Part shown: piece by piece, positions 48,590 to 57,884 of the stretch
Layout: every line of letters starts with the position of its first letter
How positions within the stretch are numbered: the stretch's first letter is position 1
Assembly (NCBI RefSeq): GCF_040183065.1
Contig: NW_027185502.1
Location: 2,655,501-2,719,500 of the forward strand
Origin: Periplaneta americana
Lineage: Eukaryota; Arthropoda; Insecta; Blattodea; Blattidae
Reading direction: 5' to 3'
Length of the DNA: 64,000 nucleotides
Notes under the pieces: model-generated
What the model was told of the DNA's origin: nothing
Seen by the model: the letters and a program-made list of their open reading frames with translations, nothing else
Database searches by the model: none
Made by a program: the position numbers and the translations under genes

Positions 48590-48988
48590 ATTGGACTCTC
48601 ACTTTGAGAGGGGAACAGAGGTTAAGGGTGTTAGAGTGTAAGGTTCTTAGGAAAATATTTGGGACTAAGAGGGATGAAGTTACAAGAAAATGGAGAAAGT
48701 TACACAACGCACAACTGCAAGCATTATATTCTTCACCTGACATAATTAAATCCGGACGTTTGATGTGGACAGAGTATGTAGCACGAATGAGTGAGTCCAT
48801 AATAGCATATGGAGTTAGTCGGAAGACCTTTGGAGAGGCCGAGATTTAGATGGGAGGATAATATTTTGAGGGAGATGGAATATGATGCTAGGGACTGGAT
48901 TAATATTGCTCAGGATAGGGAAGAATGGCGGGCTTATGTGAGGACAGCAATGAACCTCTGGGTTCCTTAAAAGCCATTTGTAAGTAAT
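48590..48988 (+). mobile_element. LINE family C, copy 4 (older, shorter)
   Basis: Plus-strand tail beginning TTGGACTCTCACTTTGAGAG, with LRVLECKVLRKIFGTKRDEV and KLHNAQLQALYSSPDIIKSG, then a frame loss, ending GGTTCCTTAAAAGCCATTTG TAAGTAA. It is more diverged than copies 2 and 3 and lies in opposite orientation about 200 bp from copy 3. Confidence 0.85.
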
Positions 48989-49299
48989 AAATATAATCTC
49001 CATACTTTTATTACAGCATTCATAGAATGCAGTAGAAATAATTATTATCAAATCTGAAAAGAGGCATGCACTGTCTACACCAGGGAGAAACAAGAAATAT
49101 CCACAACCTGTAACCAGCATCAGATGATTTTTCCAAGGAAGTCATTGCAAGATTTGTATATGATAGACTGAATTGAGATGAAGAAAATTATGGCAGTGAC
49201 ATTTTTTTTATTAATTTTTATAAGTCAAAAGACTGTGGACTTTACATTTATAATTACTTCTTATTTATTGCTACTGGTACTATTTTCATTTCTGTTCAG

Positions 49300-50325
49300 G
49301 AAAAAGAGTAACAGCCATGCTGGTGCTGGGCCGTGTAACAGGAAACTACGATAGATACTCATTTGGAGGATCACGTTCGTTATTAAGGACAATTTTGAAG
49401 GAAATGTGGTTTAAATTAAAAACGAGGGCAATCTCAGAGAAAGTAAGAATATTAATTTTAAGAGAATATGTCCAAAGTCTATTGTTTTTCTGGGTGAAGT
49501 CTGGATTTTTATGAATGGCAGGCTTTATTACAATATTTTAAGATAATTTTTTTTTTATTGGGTTATTTTACGACGCTGTATCAACATCTAGGTTATTTAG
49601 CGTCTGAATGAAATGAAGGTGATAATGCCGGTGAAATGAGTCCGGGGTCCAGCACCGAAAGTTACCCAGCATTTGCTCGTATTGGGTTGAGGGAAAACCC
49701 CGGAAAAAACCTCAACCAGGTAACTTGTCCCGACCGGGATTCGAACCCGGACCACCTGGTTTCGCGGCCAGACGCGCTGACCGTTACTCCACAGGTGTGG
49801 ACTTTTAAGATAATAAAGGGAACGAATGTTATAACATTATTAATTCTATGTATATTTCATAGACTCTGCAACACATTCATGGAGCAAACCAGTATCGTTG
49901 GTGGTAAGATTCAAGGAGTCATGCATGCATCGACCTGCTGTGGGTGGAAGACTGGTCATTGTGCAAGCTGGAACCTGGTATGTAACTACAATACTATACC
50001 TATATAGTGTAGTAACTTTTATTATGTGTTCTCTCTAGAAACTAAATATCTTGCCTCTCTTATAGACGCAGATTTAACTTTTTGCATCCAATCTGAAGAC
50101 TGGCCAAGATTACTATGGTGCCATGAAGACATTCCAGAAGTGGGTAGAAAGGAGACGAGATCATTTAATGGTAAATATAATTTCTATAGAATCCGAGTAT
50201 GAACTGTGATGTTAAGTTGCATTATTTATGTTAAAATGTGAACTTTGTAGACATGGCTGAGACAGAATGGAGTACCACTGCCAGACAATGCAAACAGGAA
50301 TAAACGACACTTGAAAAGATAATTC
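49300..50325 (+). pseudogene. DDE_3-type (IS630/Tc1-mariner-like) transposase remnant
   Basis: Pieces in family order: SRSLLRTILKEMWFKLKTR (HTH end, 49370-49425), a SINE insertion, MHRPAVGGRLVIVQAGTW (49924-49977; cf. the GxRLIIVHAG block), FASNLKTGQDYYGAMKTFQK then WVERRRDHLM (50080-50170), and TWLRQNGVPLPDNANRNKRH to a TAA (50252-50325). A one-base slip lies in the T-run near 50080. GT...AG boundaries at 49978/50066 and 50171/50251 look like introns, and the last joins in phase. The central catalytic part with the second Asp is missing. Assignment is by motif memory. Confidence 0.5.
49548..49802 (-). mobile_element. tRNA-derived SINE, copy 1, inserted in the DDE_3 remnant
   Basis: On the minus strand: CACACCTGTGGAGTAACGGT (A-box region), GGTTCGAATCCCGGTCGGGA (B-box), a body with TTTTTTCCGGGGTTTTCCCT, and the tail GCGTCGTAAAATAACCCAAT plus A-rich end. 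Perfect 12-bp target duplication TTTTAAGATAAT at 49536-49547 and 49803-49814. The antisense reading gives the MSPGSSTES-type peptide that is not a real gene. Confidence 0.95.
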
Positions 50326-50437
50326 TCTAAATGTAAGTAATCCATAAGTAATTTTTCTTTGTCTAATGGTGGTTAATTGACTGTTTGTCATTCAGCCATA
50401 TGAAGTGAGTTGTGTAGACCAATTTATCAACATAATC

Positions 50438-50545
50438 ATTGCCCAAGGTGTGTCATAGGAGGGTGGTCTTCGAATACACCAACCTCCCCACATCCAAGCC
50501 ATGAGGGTTACCATTGTGCACGACAGAGCCCACCGCTAATTTAGG
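50438..50545 (+). pseudogene. Histone H3 fragment A
   Basis: Contains ATTGCCCAAG (H3 IAQ), then an internal gap, then GGTCTTCGAATACACCAACCTC (cf. H3 LFEDTNL with Asp to Tyr) and CACATCCAAGCCATGAGGGT TACCATTGTGCAC (cf. IHAKRVTIMP with His to Gln and Lys to Met). It lacks the segment coding DIQLARRI that fragment B keeps. Clearly non-functional. Confidence 0.7.
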
Positions 50546-50702
50546 AAAAGTGAAAATATCTCTGATGATCACACACCTCATATCAAAACCCACTATTTTT
50601 TTAACAAAATATGATATGCCTACAGATAGATTGCTACACATTCAAATACAAGGATGCTAGACGATCTCATCATTGATAATTTCCAAGTTGTGTTTTTTCT
50701 GT

Positions 50703-50895
50703 TGCATAGGACTTAACGGCAGAGTTTCACTTCCAGGGATTAGCTATCATGGTGTTCCAAGAAGCCAGTGAGGCTTATTTCGTTGGTCTCTCAGATACAC
50801 CAACCTCTGTGACATCCAAGCCATGAGGGTTAACATTTTGCACAATGACTTGCAGCTGGACGGCACATCAGAGGCCACCATTAATTCAGAGGAAA
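50703..50895 (+). pseudogene. Histone H3 fragment B (C-terminal third)
   Basis: Reads FHFQGLAIMVFQEASEAYFV-GL, then after a one-base slip YTNLCDIQAMRVNILHNDLQ-LDGTSE. This aligns over its length with the H3 C-terminal sequence around LRFQSAAIxALQEASEAYLV, EDTNLCAIHAKRVTIMPKD and QLARRIRGE. It shares with fragment A the Tyr, Gln and Met replacements, so the two are duplicates or derive from one variant. A TTTTTTCTGTTGCATAG stretch precedes the match and resembles a splice acceptor. It could be a canonical H3, H3.3 or CenH3 derivative; the distinction is not possible here. Confidence 0.75.
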
Positions 50896-50934
50896 GTGAA
50901 AGTCTCTGATAATGAGATTTCTTGTATCAGTACC

Positions 50935-50935
<1 letters not shown>

Positions 50936-50966
<31 letters not shown>

Positions 50967-50978
50967 TTCATTCATTAA
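50936..50978. repeat. (TTTA)n / (TTCA)n microsatellite in H3 fragment B flank
   Basis: About ten TTTA units then TTCATTCATTAATTCA, located in sequence otherwise alignable between the two H3 fragment flanks; expansion after duplication. Confidence 0.85.
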
Positions 50979-50989
50979 TTCACAAAAAA

Positions 50990-51705
50990 TGATATAGTTA
51001 GATTTCTGTACCTTCAAAAGCAAAGAATTCTGTGAGTGTAGTATTTTTCTTCAAAATTTGCCAGATCCTTGAGACAGATTGCACTGAGAGTTTGGCTTAT
51101 TTTCCACATTTCTGTTTCAAAGCCTGATGTCATATTTTTAGGTACCGGTACAATGTTATTTATGCAGTATTAATTTTCACTCTGTGTACAATGTAATATA
51201 TTTTTGATTCTAATTTTAATTCCCCCCCCCCCCCCCTTTTCTACTGATATTTACAAGATTAATTGTCCAGTCCAGTGTTGTCACCATAATGTTCACTATA
51301 ATTCCATAAAAAGTAATTCAGTTATTGTTAAATGGGGCTATGTGTAATTACTTTCTTATATAAAACATGCACAGATCCCCTTTTAACATTGATAATTTCT
51401 GTGTTAAACCAAATTCTGTCTTTCTTTTAGTCTCGAAGGATCCTATGATGCCACGAACATTATCAAGAGGTTGGTTAAGGAAGAGGACGTCTGGAAATTT
51501 GGTAATGAAATGACTAATTTCAGAATTATTGGCTGATGCAAATGCTGGAGCAAACATGATATGTCTGTCCAAAACAATAGTTATTTTCTTTTTATATCAC
51601 TTTGTGTTTTTCAGAAAAATAAAATAAATGTGCTGTTACACAGAAAATAATACAGTTGATTGTTCATTGTGTATTTTTGTCGTTGCCTAACTGTGATTTA
51701 TGTTA
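50990..51705. other. No gene recognised; poly-C run at 51222-51236
   Basis: Poly-C of about 15 bases. Two frames around 51425-51570 (both strands) are open for 70 codons, with TTTCTTTTAG just before the plus-strand one, but neither shows a known motif. A segment at 51714-51738 (AGCACCCGGCATTTCCCGGG) contains a short GC-rich palindrome. Confidence 0.45.
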
Positions 51706-52014
51706 AACTAGCTAAAAGCACCCGGCATTTCCCGGGTTTTCCTTTCTGCTTCTATTTTTAATTAAACTGGTTTTTAAATTTTCAGAAATCTCGGAAACCT
51801 AACTATAGAAACCAAAACGAATTATCTTCACTAAGCCATAAAGATGAATCTTTACTTAATATCACTTACATGAATTAATAAACTTCTTAGCCAAATGCCT
51901 GCCAGGGTTAACTCAATTTAAAACAGTTGTAAATCAGGCACCGAAAAGAAAACATTTCATCATGTGCCTGACGTTAAATTGTTGTTTTAAATTTATATAT
52001 TTATTTTGTTTTTT

Positions 52015-52038
52015 TTTTTTATTTATTCATTCATCCAT

Positions 52039-52085
<47 letters not shown>

Positions 52086-52260
52086 TTCTGGTGTAGTTAA
52101 GGCCATTAGGCCTTCTTTTCCGCACCTCCAGAAATACAAATAAAGTAATAGAAAAATCAAACTATAAACAAAGTAAAACCCAACGAAAATAGAATTCCTT
52201 CTCCTCTTCCTGATCAGTTTCAGCATAAAATCAATATATATATCTCATTGAATTTATATT
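52015..52260 (-). mobile_element. LINE 3' end with hairpin and (TAAA)n tail
   Basis: On the minus strand: AAGGCCTAATGGCCTT (a self-complementary hairpin) followed by AACTACACCAGAATAAATAA and a (TAAA)n tail of about 70 bp (plus-strand 52019-52087). This hairpin-plus-tail ending is typical of insect CR1/Jockey-group LINEs. Coding sequence is absent or beyond recognition. Confidence 0.6.
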
Positions 52261-52261
52261 G

Positions 52262-52490
52262 GAAGATTCTTTACCTCTTGACTGCTGTACAGTTGTCAAA
52301 AAAAAAAGTGGCCGCACTCGTGAACAGCGAATATTTTCAAAGTCCACTTCGGGTCGCGGCAATGTTACACGATGCATGTGCTTGTACAAGCAGTTCCGGA
52401 ACTGTGAAAGTGTTCCATATCTGCGCCTCGTACACCAGCGGTAGAGTGCTTGTTTAATGATTCAAAGGTTGTGGGTTCGGGCCTTCTTCA
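52262..52490 (+). mobile_element. Repeat with internal tRNA-like module, copy 1
   Basis: Head GCTGTACAGTTGTCAAAAAA then AAGTGGCCGCACTCGTGAAC and CACTTCGGGTCGCGGC, followed about 150 bp later by a tRNA-like module: ACACCAGCGGTAGAGTGCTT (A-box-like) and GTTGTGGGTTCGGGCC (B-box-like). A TTTTCATTTTATTTT stretch then leads into the 51-bp repeat array. The same head plus module occurs reversed at 54917-55135. Confidence 0.6.
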
Positions 52491-52499
52491 AGTTTTCAT

Positions 52500-53580
52500 T
52501 TTATTTTTTAATCGTTCTTTAGCGATGTAAATGATATTCAAATTATCATTTATATCCAGTTATCGTTCTTTATGGATATCACGTTATTTATATTTTGTTA
52601 TCGTTCTTTAGAGATATGAATAAAATTCAAGTCATCATTTGTATTCTGTTATCGTTTTATAACGATATGAATAATAATTATTATTATTGTATCTCCAATG
52701 GGGGTTAGCCCTATTTTACATATGTATGTTAGGGCTATAGTTTTATACACAAAAAACATAAGCATAAAGAGAAATGGAAAAGAACATTAAATTAGCTTAC
52801 GCGATGTAAACAAAACATAAACAATCCGTAAATTAGGCATTGCGATTGCAAAACAAATATCAATTATCAATTTGAAACATACAAAAACATTAACAACACA
52901 CATACGTAACACTTCTATAACACAAATATGCAGCTTTCCATACCATACATCATAAATTAATACACAATAGTCACACAAACACAAACTATAATTACGACAT
53001 TGCGACGACATCAAGCATCCCTTAACTGACTCACATACATAACAAATCAAGCATCCGTTGCAACACATACACTTCAACATAGTAACCACACTTTTAAAAG
53101 TTACAAATTTGGCTCCAAGAAGAATAAATAGAACACAGTTACTAATTACTATTCTTCTACAATTTCTTAAATACATCTGTAATAAATCTGTGAAATTCCG
53201 ATATGAATAATATTCACGTTTTTATATTGTTACCGTTCTTTAGCGATATAAATAATATTCAAGTTATCATTTATATTCTGTTTTCCTTCATTAGCATTAT
53301 AAAACAATATTCAAGTTATTTATATTGTTATTGTTCTTTCGCAATATAAATAATCTGTATTTTATGTAAGTAATTATTATAACACAACCATCTTTCTTTG
53401 TAAAATAGGTTATTTTATTTAGATAATTAAATACGTATTATATAATATCTTATATTAATTAAATAAAACGATATTTATTATTTATATTCTGTTATCGTTC
53501 TTTAGTGATACTGTATAAATAATATTCAAGTTATTTATATTGTAATCGTTCTTTAGCGATATAAATAACATAAATTTAAT
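52500..53580. repeat. 51-bp tandem repeat with TATCG-N8-CGATA core
   Basis: Units such as GTTATCGTTCTTTAGCGATA then TAAATAATATTCAAGTTATC and ATTTATATTCT. Around eight degenerate units are spread over 52500-52680 and 53200-53580, split by a retro-insertion at 52676-53199 and by unrelated AT-rich DNA around 53360-53460. TATCG and CGATA can pair as a small hairpin. Confidence 0.85.
52676..53199 (-). mobile_element. 5'-truncated retroelement insertion with 12-bp target duplication
   Basis: Perfect duplication GATATGAATAAT at 52664-52675 and 53200-53211. On the minus strand the insert ends AGCCCTAACATACATATGTA AAATAGGGCT, a stem-loop, then AACCCCCATTGGAGATACAA TAATAATAAT, an (AAT)n tail. This is a LINE-like 3' end. 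A 129-codon Cys-rich open frame (53176-52787, minus) shows no known domain and may be chance. Confidence 0.85.
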
Positions 53581-53584
53581 ATTA

Positions 53585-53760
53585 GGTTTGGAAAAATCCA
53601 GTTGCATAATAATGGTATTAGTTTTTCTTTTTGTATTATTACATTATACTGTACTATCTTGAACCACAATAAAATGAAAAGGAGTAACGAGGAATTGAAC
53701 CTGAGACGTTGACATCTAAATTCCGACGTTCGTCCGCTGAGCTACGAGGGCAAAAGTGTG
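53585..53760 (-). mobile_element. tRNA-derived SINE-like element bordering the 51-bp array
   Basis: Minus-strand tRNA-like head at 53756-53690: GCCCTCGTAGCTCAGCGGAC (A-box TAGCTCAGCGG) and GTCTCAGGTTCAATTCCTCG (B-box). It continues CTTTTCATTTTATTGTGG and runs into the 51-bp repeat, so it faces the module at 52262-52490. Confidence 0.7.
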
Positions 53761-54057
53761 GAAACATTTTCGGAAAAATTGGCCCAATCACACTCTAAGA
53801 TTTTCTGATGATTCGTAGAAGCTAGTCCAGGATGCGGGAGGCAAAGGCTAATTGGGATTTCCCGGTCTCTGATCGGGTCAAACATCCTGATAGAACTAAT
53901 ATTTAACCCTTGCCGTGACTTTCGGTGAAGTCCGGAGGGCCCAATTAGTCAAATCCACTCTCCTCATCTCCACGCTTGGGCCCCCTGGAATCTAATAAGA
54001 TGCGAAAGAGATAGTGGTGTGCGGAAAGCAACGGGATGTTACCGCATTTAGGCCTAT
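53761..54057. other. No gene recognised
   Basis: Moderately GC-rich (CCCGGTCTCTGATCGGGT, GTGACTTTCGGTGAAGTCCG), unlike neighbouring AT-rich DNA. Likely part of a repeat, family not recognised. Confidence 0.4.
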
Positions 54058-54524
54058 CCTACCCAAGAAAAACTGCAAACATGAACAAAGGAAGCTTTTA
54101 ATAGAAGAAGAAGGATCTTCTGCGGACCTCTGGAAAAAGAACTAAGGAAGAGACTAGTGAAGTGCGTTGTGTGGAGTGTGGCATTGTATGGGGAAGGAAC
54201 ATGGACATTACGACGAAATGAAGAGAAACGAATTGAAGCATTTGAAATGTGGATGTGGAGAAGAACGGTGCGTGTGAAGTGGACAGACAGAATAAGAAAT
54301 AAAATTGTGTTTGAAAAAGTGAGTGAAGAAAGAATGATGATGAAACTGATTAGAAAGAGAAAAAGAAATTGGTTGGGTCTGTGGTTGAAAAGAATAATAG
54401 ACGACATTAGGATATGTGGATCATATGCGGAGACTAAGAGGAAGGCACAAAATAGGAAAGATGGGAGATTGCTGGGTTTGCAATGAAAGACCTGCCCATG
54501 GACAGAACACTTATGTATGTATGT
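54058..54524 (+). mobile_element. LINE family E, copy 1 (RT C-terminus, internally deleted)
   Basis: Plus-strand tail: KEAFNRRRRIFCGPLEKELR, CVVWSVALYGEGTWTLRRNE, EEKRIEAFEMWMWRRTVRVK, RIRNKIVFEKVSEERMMMKL and IRKRKRNWLGLWLKR. It then jumps in frame to IIDDIRICGSYAETKRKAQN, lacking about 26 residues that copy 2 retains, and ends LLGLQ*. The 3' side ends GACCTGCCCATGGACAGAAC, ACTTATGTATGTATGT, a short TATG tail. Confidence 0.8.
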
Positions 54525-54910
54525 TCAGAATGCCTGGAATATCGTGTCTAAGAACAGTTGCCATTTGCAAAGACTAGTCGATTCCATGCCCACTCGACTG
54601 CAAGATGATCGAAATAAGAGGAAGATAGACTAAATATTGAATTGTTTTTTTTTTTTTGAACGCTTAATTGTTTGAATGTTTTAAGGCCGACGCCAGTAAA
54701 TTTGTTTTGTCTATGCCACGAAAAATATTTTATTGAGAATAAAATCTTTTTTCTTTCCATTTGCAGCCACAATATCATAATGATAAAGTCATGGCATAAT
54801 ATATTAATGAACCTGATGTTAATTACTAAAATAATCGTAAAAGAGAAAGGAGCCATCATGTATAGTTTGTCTCTCTCAAAAACAGAACAAAAAAAGAACA
54901 TAAAAAGCAT
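54525..54910. other. No gene recognised
   Basis: AT-rich with a T10 run near 54648. Overlapping short frames on both strands have no motif support. Confidence 0.45.
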
Positions 54911-54916
54911 GAGGTT

Positions 54917-55135
54917 GTAGTCGAACGCAGGACCTCATGAATAAGAGGCCTGAACGCTACCATTACGCTATCGAATAACACACAGAATACTTTAATTATA
55001 ACTGTAGATATCAGGCAACGTGGTCCAACAACATGTAACATCGCGTGTCTCCGAATTGTAGCGAAGATACCCGAAGGGAACTTTGTTTCAGGAGAGCGGC
55101 CACTTTTTCTTTTGACAGCTGTACACCCACTTATA
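54917..55135 (-). mobile_element. Repeat with internal tRNA-like module, copy 2
   Basis: On the minus strand: GTGTACAGCTGTCAAAAGAA then AAAGTGGCCGCTCTCCTGAA and CCTTCGGGTATCTTCGC, the same head as 52262. About 150 bp later comes a tRNA-like module: ATAGCGTAATGGTAGCGTTC (A-box) and GAGGTCCTGCGTTCGACTAC (B-box). The 5' head is therefore outside the tRNA-like box, unlike a standard tRNA SINE. Confidence 0.65.
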
Positions 55136-55139
55136 TCAT

Positions 55140-56092
55140 ATCCAGTTTTTTTAAATATAATTTGAAATTATATCTCATAAATTCAGAAAATATTATATTA
55201 TTGTAATTTTATATACAGAATACAGATACAATATAAACTCGTAATAAGTCATTTTTCCACATAAAGACTAATATTCTGAGAAACGTATAGGCCTACCGGT
55301 ATTTTAGAAATTAAGAGATTTTTATTTCCACAACACTTAACATACTAAATTTGTAATGTGATTATACAGATATAATTTCGCAGCAACACATTTTCGGACG
55401 TGAACAACAATATTTTGAGAATTAATACAGTGTCATTTTCAGTGGGCTTATGTACATTCACATACTGCATTAGCAACATGACAAAAGTATCATTGAATTG
55501 CTTGTTGTATAAAATATAGTTGAGGATGTGAAAAACACGCAGTTTTTAAGTTAATGTGTGCAACTTTGAGCGACTGTCCTTGAGCTTCATTTTAATATGG
55601 CCATTACAAATGCTAGTGGCATTGAAATTGCAGTTACTTAAAACTGAATGAGTATCCTAGCAATACATGGAATAAAAACATCTCCTTTTATTTTTGCAGT
55701 TAATATTGCCAATTCTATTACGTTTCGTATGAGTTTTTCACACCAATTCTTATTCGTTCATAATTTTGGTGGATCAATATTTCGCAATAGTACTATTGGT
55801 TATTCAATATTAAGTAAATTATGTGGTAGCAATCCTTGTAGTTTCAAAGAATTCTAGGATTCAGTTGTATAAAACAGTCTGCTCACTATCTATAAAACTG
55901 CATCGAGGAATTCATAATACGGTCCTGGACTGCGTAAAGATACTTACTGCATGAATTATCTAGTTTTAGCCTTCATGATGTGTAACAACATGTAATTTAA
56001 TTTCGTGTTAAAATTTCCATGACCTCGTGAAAGTCGATGTTGAATACAACAGACAATTATAAAAAACAATTGACTGTAGAAGATTTTGCATT
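55140..56092. other. No gene recognised
   Basis: AT-rich, with no convincing frame or repeat. The open frame 55648-55857 (+) lacks any recognisable motif. Confidence 0.5.
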
Positions 56093-56096
56093 TTAA

Positions 56097-56180
56097 CCCT
56101 CAACTGGTATCGCTTTTTAAGTGTACATTATGATATCAAGCAATATGAGTCTATTTTGACCCACAGATACCAGTTGAGGG
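56097..56180. mobile_element. 84-bp MITE with perfect 15-bp ends and TTAA duplication
   Basis: CCCTCAACTGGTATC at 56097-56111 and its exact reverse complement at 56166-56180, flanked by TTAA at 56093-56096 and 56181-56184. TTAA targets and CCC-starting ends are typical of piggyBac-derived MITEs. Too short to encode anything. Confidence 0.95.
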
Positions 56181-56184
56181 TTAA

Positions 56185-57125
56185 TTAAACATGAATATTT
56201 GATCTATTTATTTTTATTTTTATAATTTTAATTAATTTAACATCCATTTGCACAATTTTAATGTAACCTATGCTTTTCTCCTGGTTAAATGTGCAAACTT
56301 TGGCACATATTGTTCAAAGCGTGTAGATTTGTATAAAGAACATACACATACATATATACATACATACCCACATTCACTTTTATATACTAAGATTTGTATC
56401 ATAAAAAAATAAAATAAAGTTATATGCAACCTGTCCTTTGTTGAAGTATTCCCTTAGTCCTGAGGCAAAAGTCGGAATATTAAAATTGTGTAATTCTGAT
56501 TCAATACATCACCTTGTCAGCATTCCATAATGTTATACAACAACGTAATAAATAAATAAATAAATATATATATAATTACATACTTCAGTTTTCTTTTATT
56601 TGGTCGAAATGAATCCTTATGATACAAAATTATAGTTTAATTCTTTTTGTATAGAGATTGGTCGTGAAAAGTATGATTTTTAAATTTTCATTACCTGGTT
56701 ACTTAAAACTAAAATTTTACAATTCTCATTGTACTATTTAATTATATTTATTCATACATATCTGTATCTATCAAAGAGGAATATGTGCAGCAAAAGAAAT
56801 GGAAAATAATAATAGCGATGAATGTAATGCAGTTTTAAGAAGAATAAATTTCTTTTAAGACATGATTGTTATATTGCTCCTCAAAATTGATTTAAGGCAC
56901 ATAATACCATCTTTCGTGGCATAAATTGTTTTCATTTTTCTCAGAGTTTGTTTTATTCTGGTCATCGACAATTTTTAAATGCTCTCCACTGACAATTTAT
57001 TCAGTTTATTGAAAAGAATTAATATTAGTGTTTTATGTTCAAAGTTGGTAACACTGAAGTACAGCCATCTTGAATTATTTAGTACTTCACCATATGTTGT
57101 GCCGACTACCACTGTATCGAACATG
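56185..57125. other. No gene recognised; (AATA)n at 56548-56572
   Basis: AT-rich DNA with a short (AATA)n/(TA)n tract and an A-rich AAAAAAATAAAATAAAG near 56403 that may be the tail of an old retro-insertion. Confidence 0.5.
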
Positions 57126-57129
57126 TAAA

Positions 57130-57700
57130 TTAAATAATACCTCAATTACTTATAGCAAAACAGTGACAAATTTAGGAGTGTATTTAGACACAAATTTAAC
57201 TTTTCAAAGTTAAATGACCTACTATGTAAGAAAACATTTTCTATAATTCATTCCCTCAAACACTTTTCCAATGTTCTCCTCTCGGCCTCAAAAAGAATCT
57301 CGTTCAAAAGTTAGTAGTGTTCCATTTTGACTATTGTGATTCTCTATTCACGAACCTGAATACTAATCTTTTCTACAGACTACAGCGTGTTCACAATATC
57401 TGCGTTAGTTTCGTTTGTAACATTAGGAAATTCGATTATGTAATGCTGTCATTAAAATTGTTGTCTTGGGATCCTCTTAAAGAAAAAGATTTTTCAGTTC
57501 ACTCTTATTGCTATTTAAAATATCCACACTCACTTATCAAGCATCTCATTTTGTTCACATTTCGTTATCTCGAACTCAGAACCTTCTCTCTATTTCTTTG
57601 CATAGAACATTCTTCTGCTTGTCATCTTTCAGTATATCACTTCCAGGGCCCTGGAATCCTGTCACTGACTTTGTATAATATCACAATTAAACTGTAAACA
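57130..57700 (+). mobile_element. LINE RT C-terminal remnant (family F)
   Basis: Pieces in the normal order for CR1/I-type LINE C-termini: TVTNLGVYLDTNLTFQ, then HFDYCDSLFTNLNTN, LFYRLQRVHNICVSFVCNIR, LSWDPLKEKDF, SRTQNLLSISLHRT and SISLPGPWNPVTDFV. At least three frame changes and internal stops. It ends TAA near 57698. An old 5'-truncated copy. Confidence 0.65.
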
Positions 57701-57884
57701 CTGATTAACTTTACATTTTCTTCACTGTGTTAATACGAGGAAACTACCTGGCTGGTAGTTTCCAAGTGATATTCTTCATTGTCTGCAGCTAGTGAAGGTC
57801 CGCACACACCCCACCACAACAGGAAACCAGAAGGCAGCACCGGACCTTACTGGGCTTAGACAATGAAGAATATGTGCATAAGCG

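Noticed and set aside
49636-50007. Open frame starting MSPGSSTESYPAFARIGL, and its like at 61118-61324
   Set aside because: It lies on the antisense strand of the tRNA-derived SINE; both are parts of a repeat, not genes.
51348-51572. Possible exon on either strand near a TTTCTTTTAG acceptor
   Set aside because: Neither strand gives a known motif or a partner exon.
52787-53176. Cys-rich 129-codon minus-strand frame as a host gene
   Set aside because: It lies inside a retro-insertion bounded by a target duplication and has no recognisable domain; chance openness in GT-rich 3' sequence is more likely.
53690-53756. A functional tRNA gene on the minus strand
   Set aside because: A- and B-boxes are recognisable but I could not fold a full cloverleaf with a paired acceptor stem, and it continues into a SINE-like tail.
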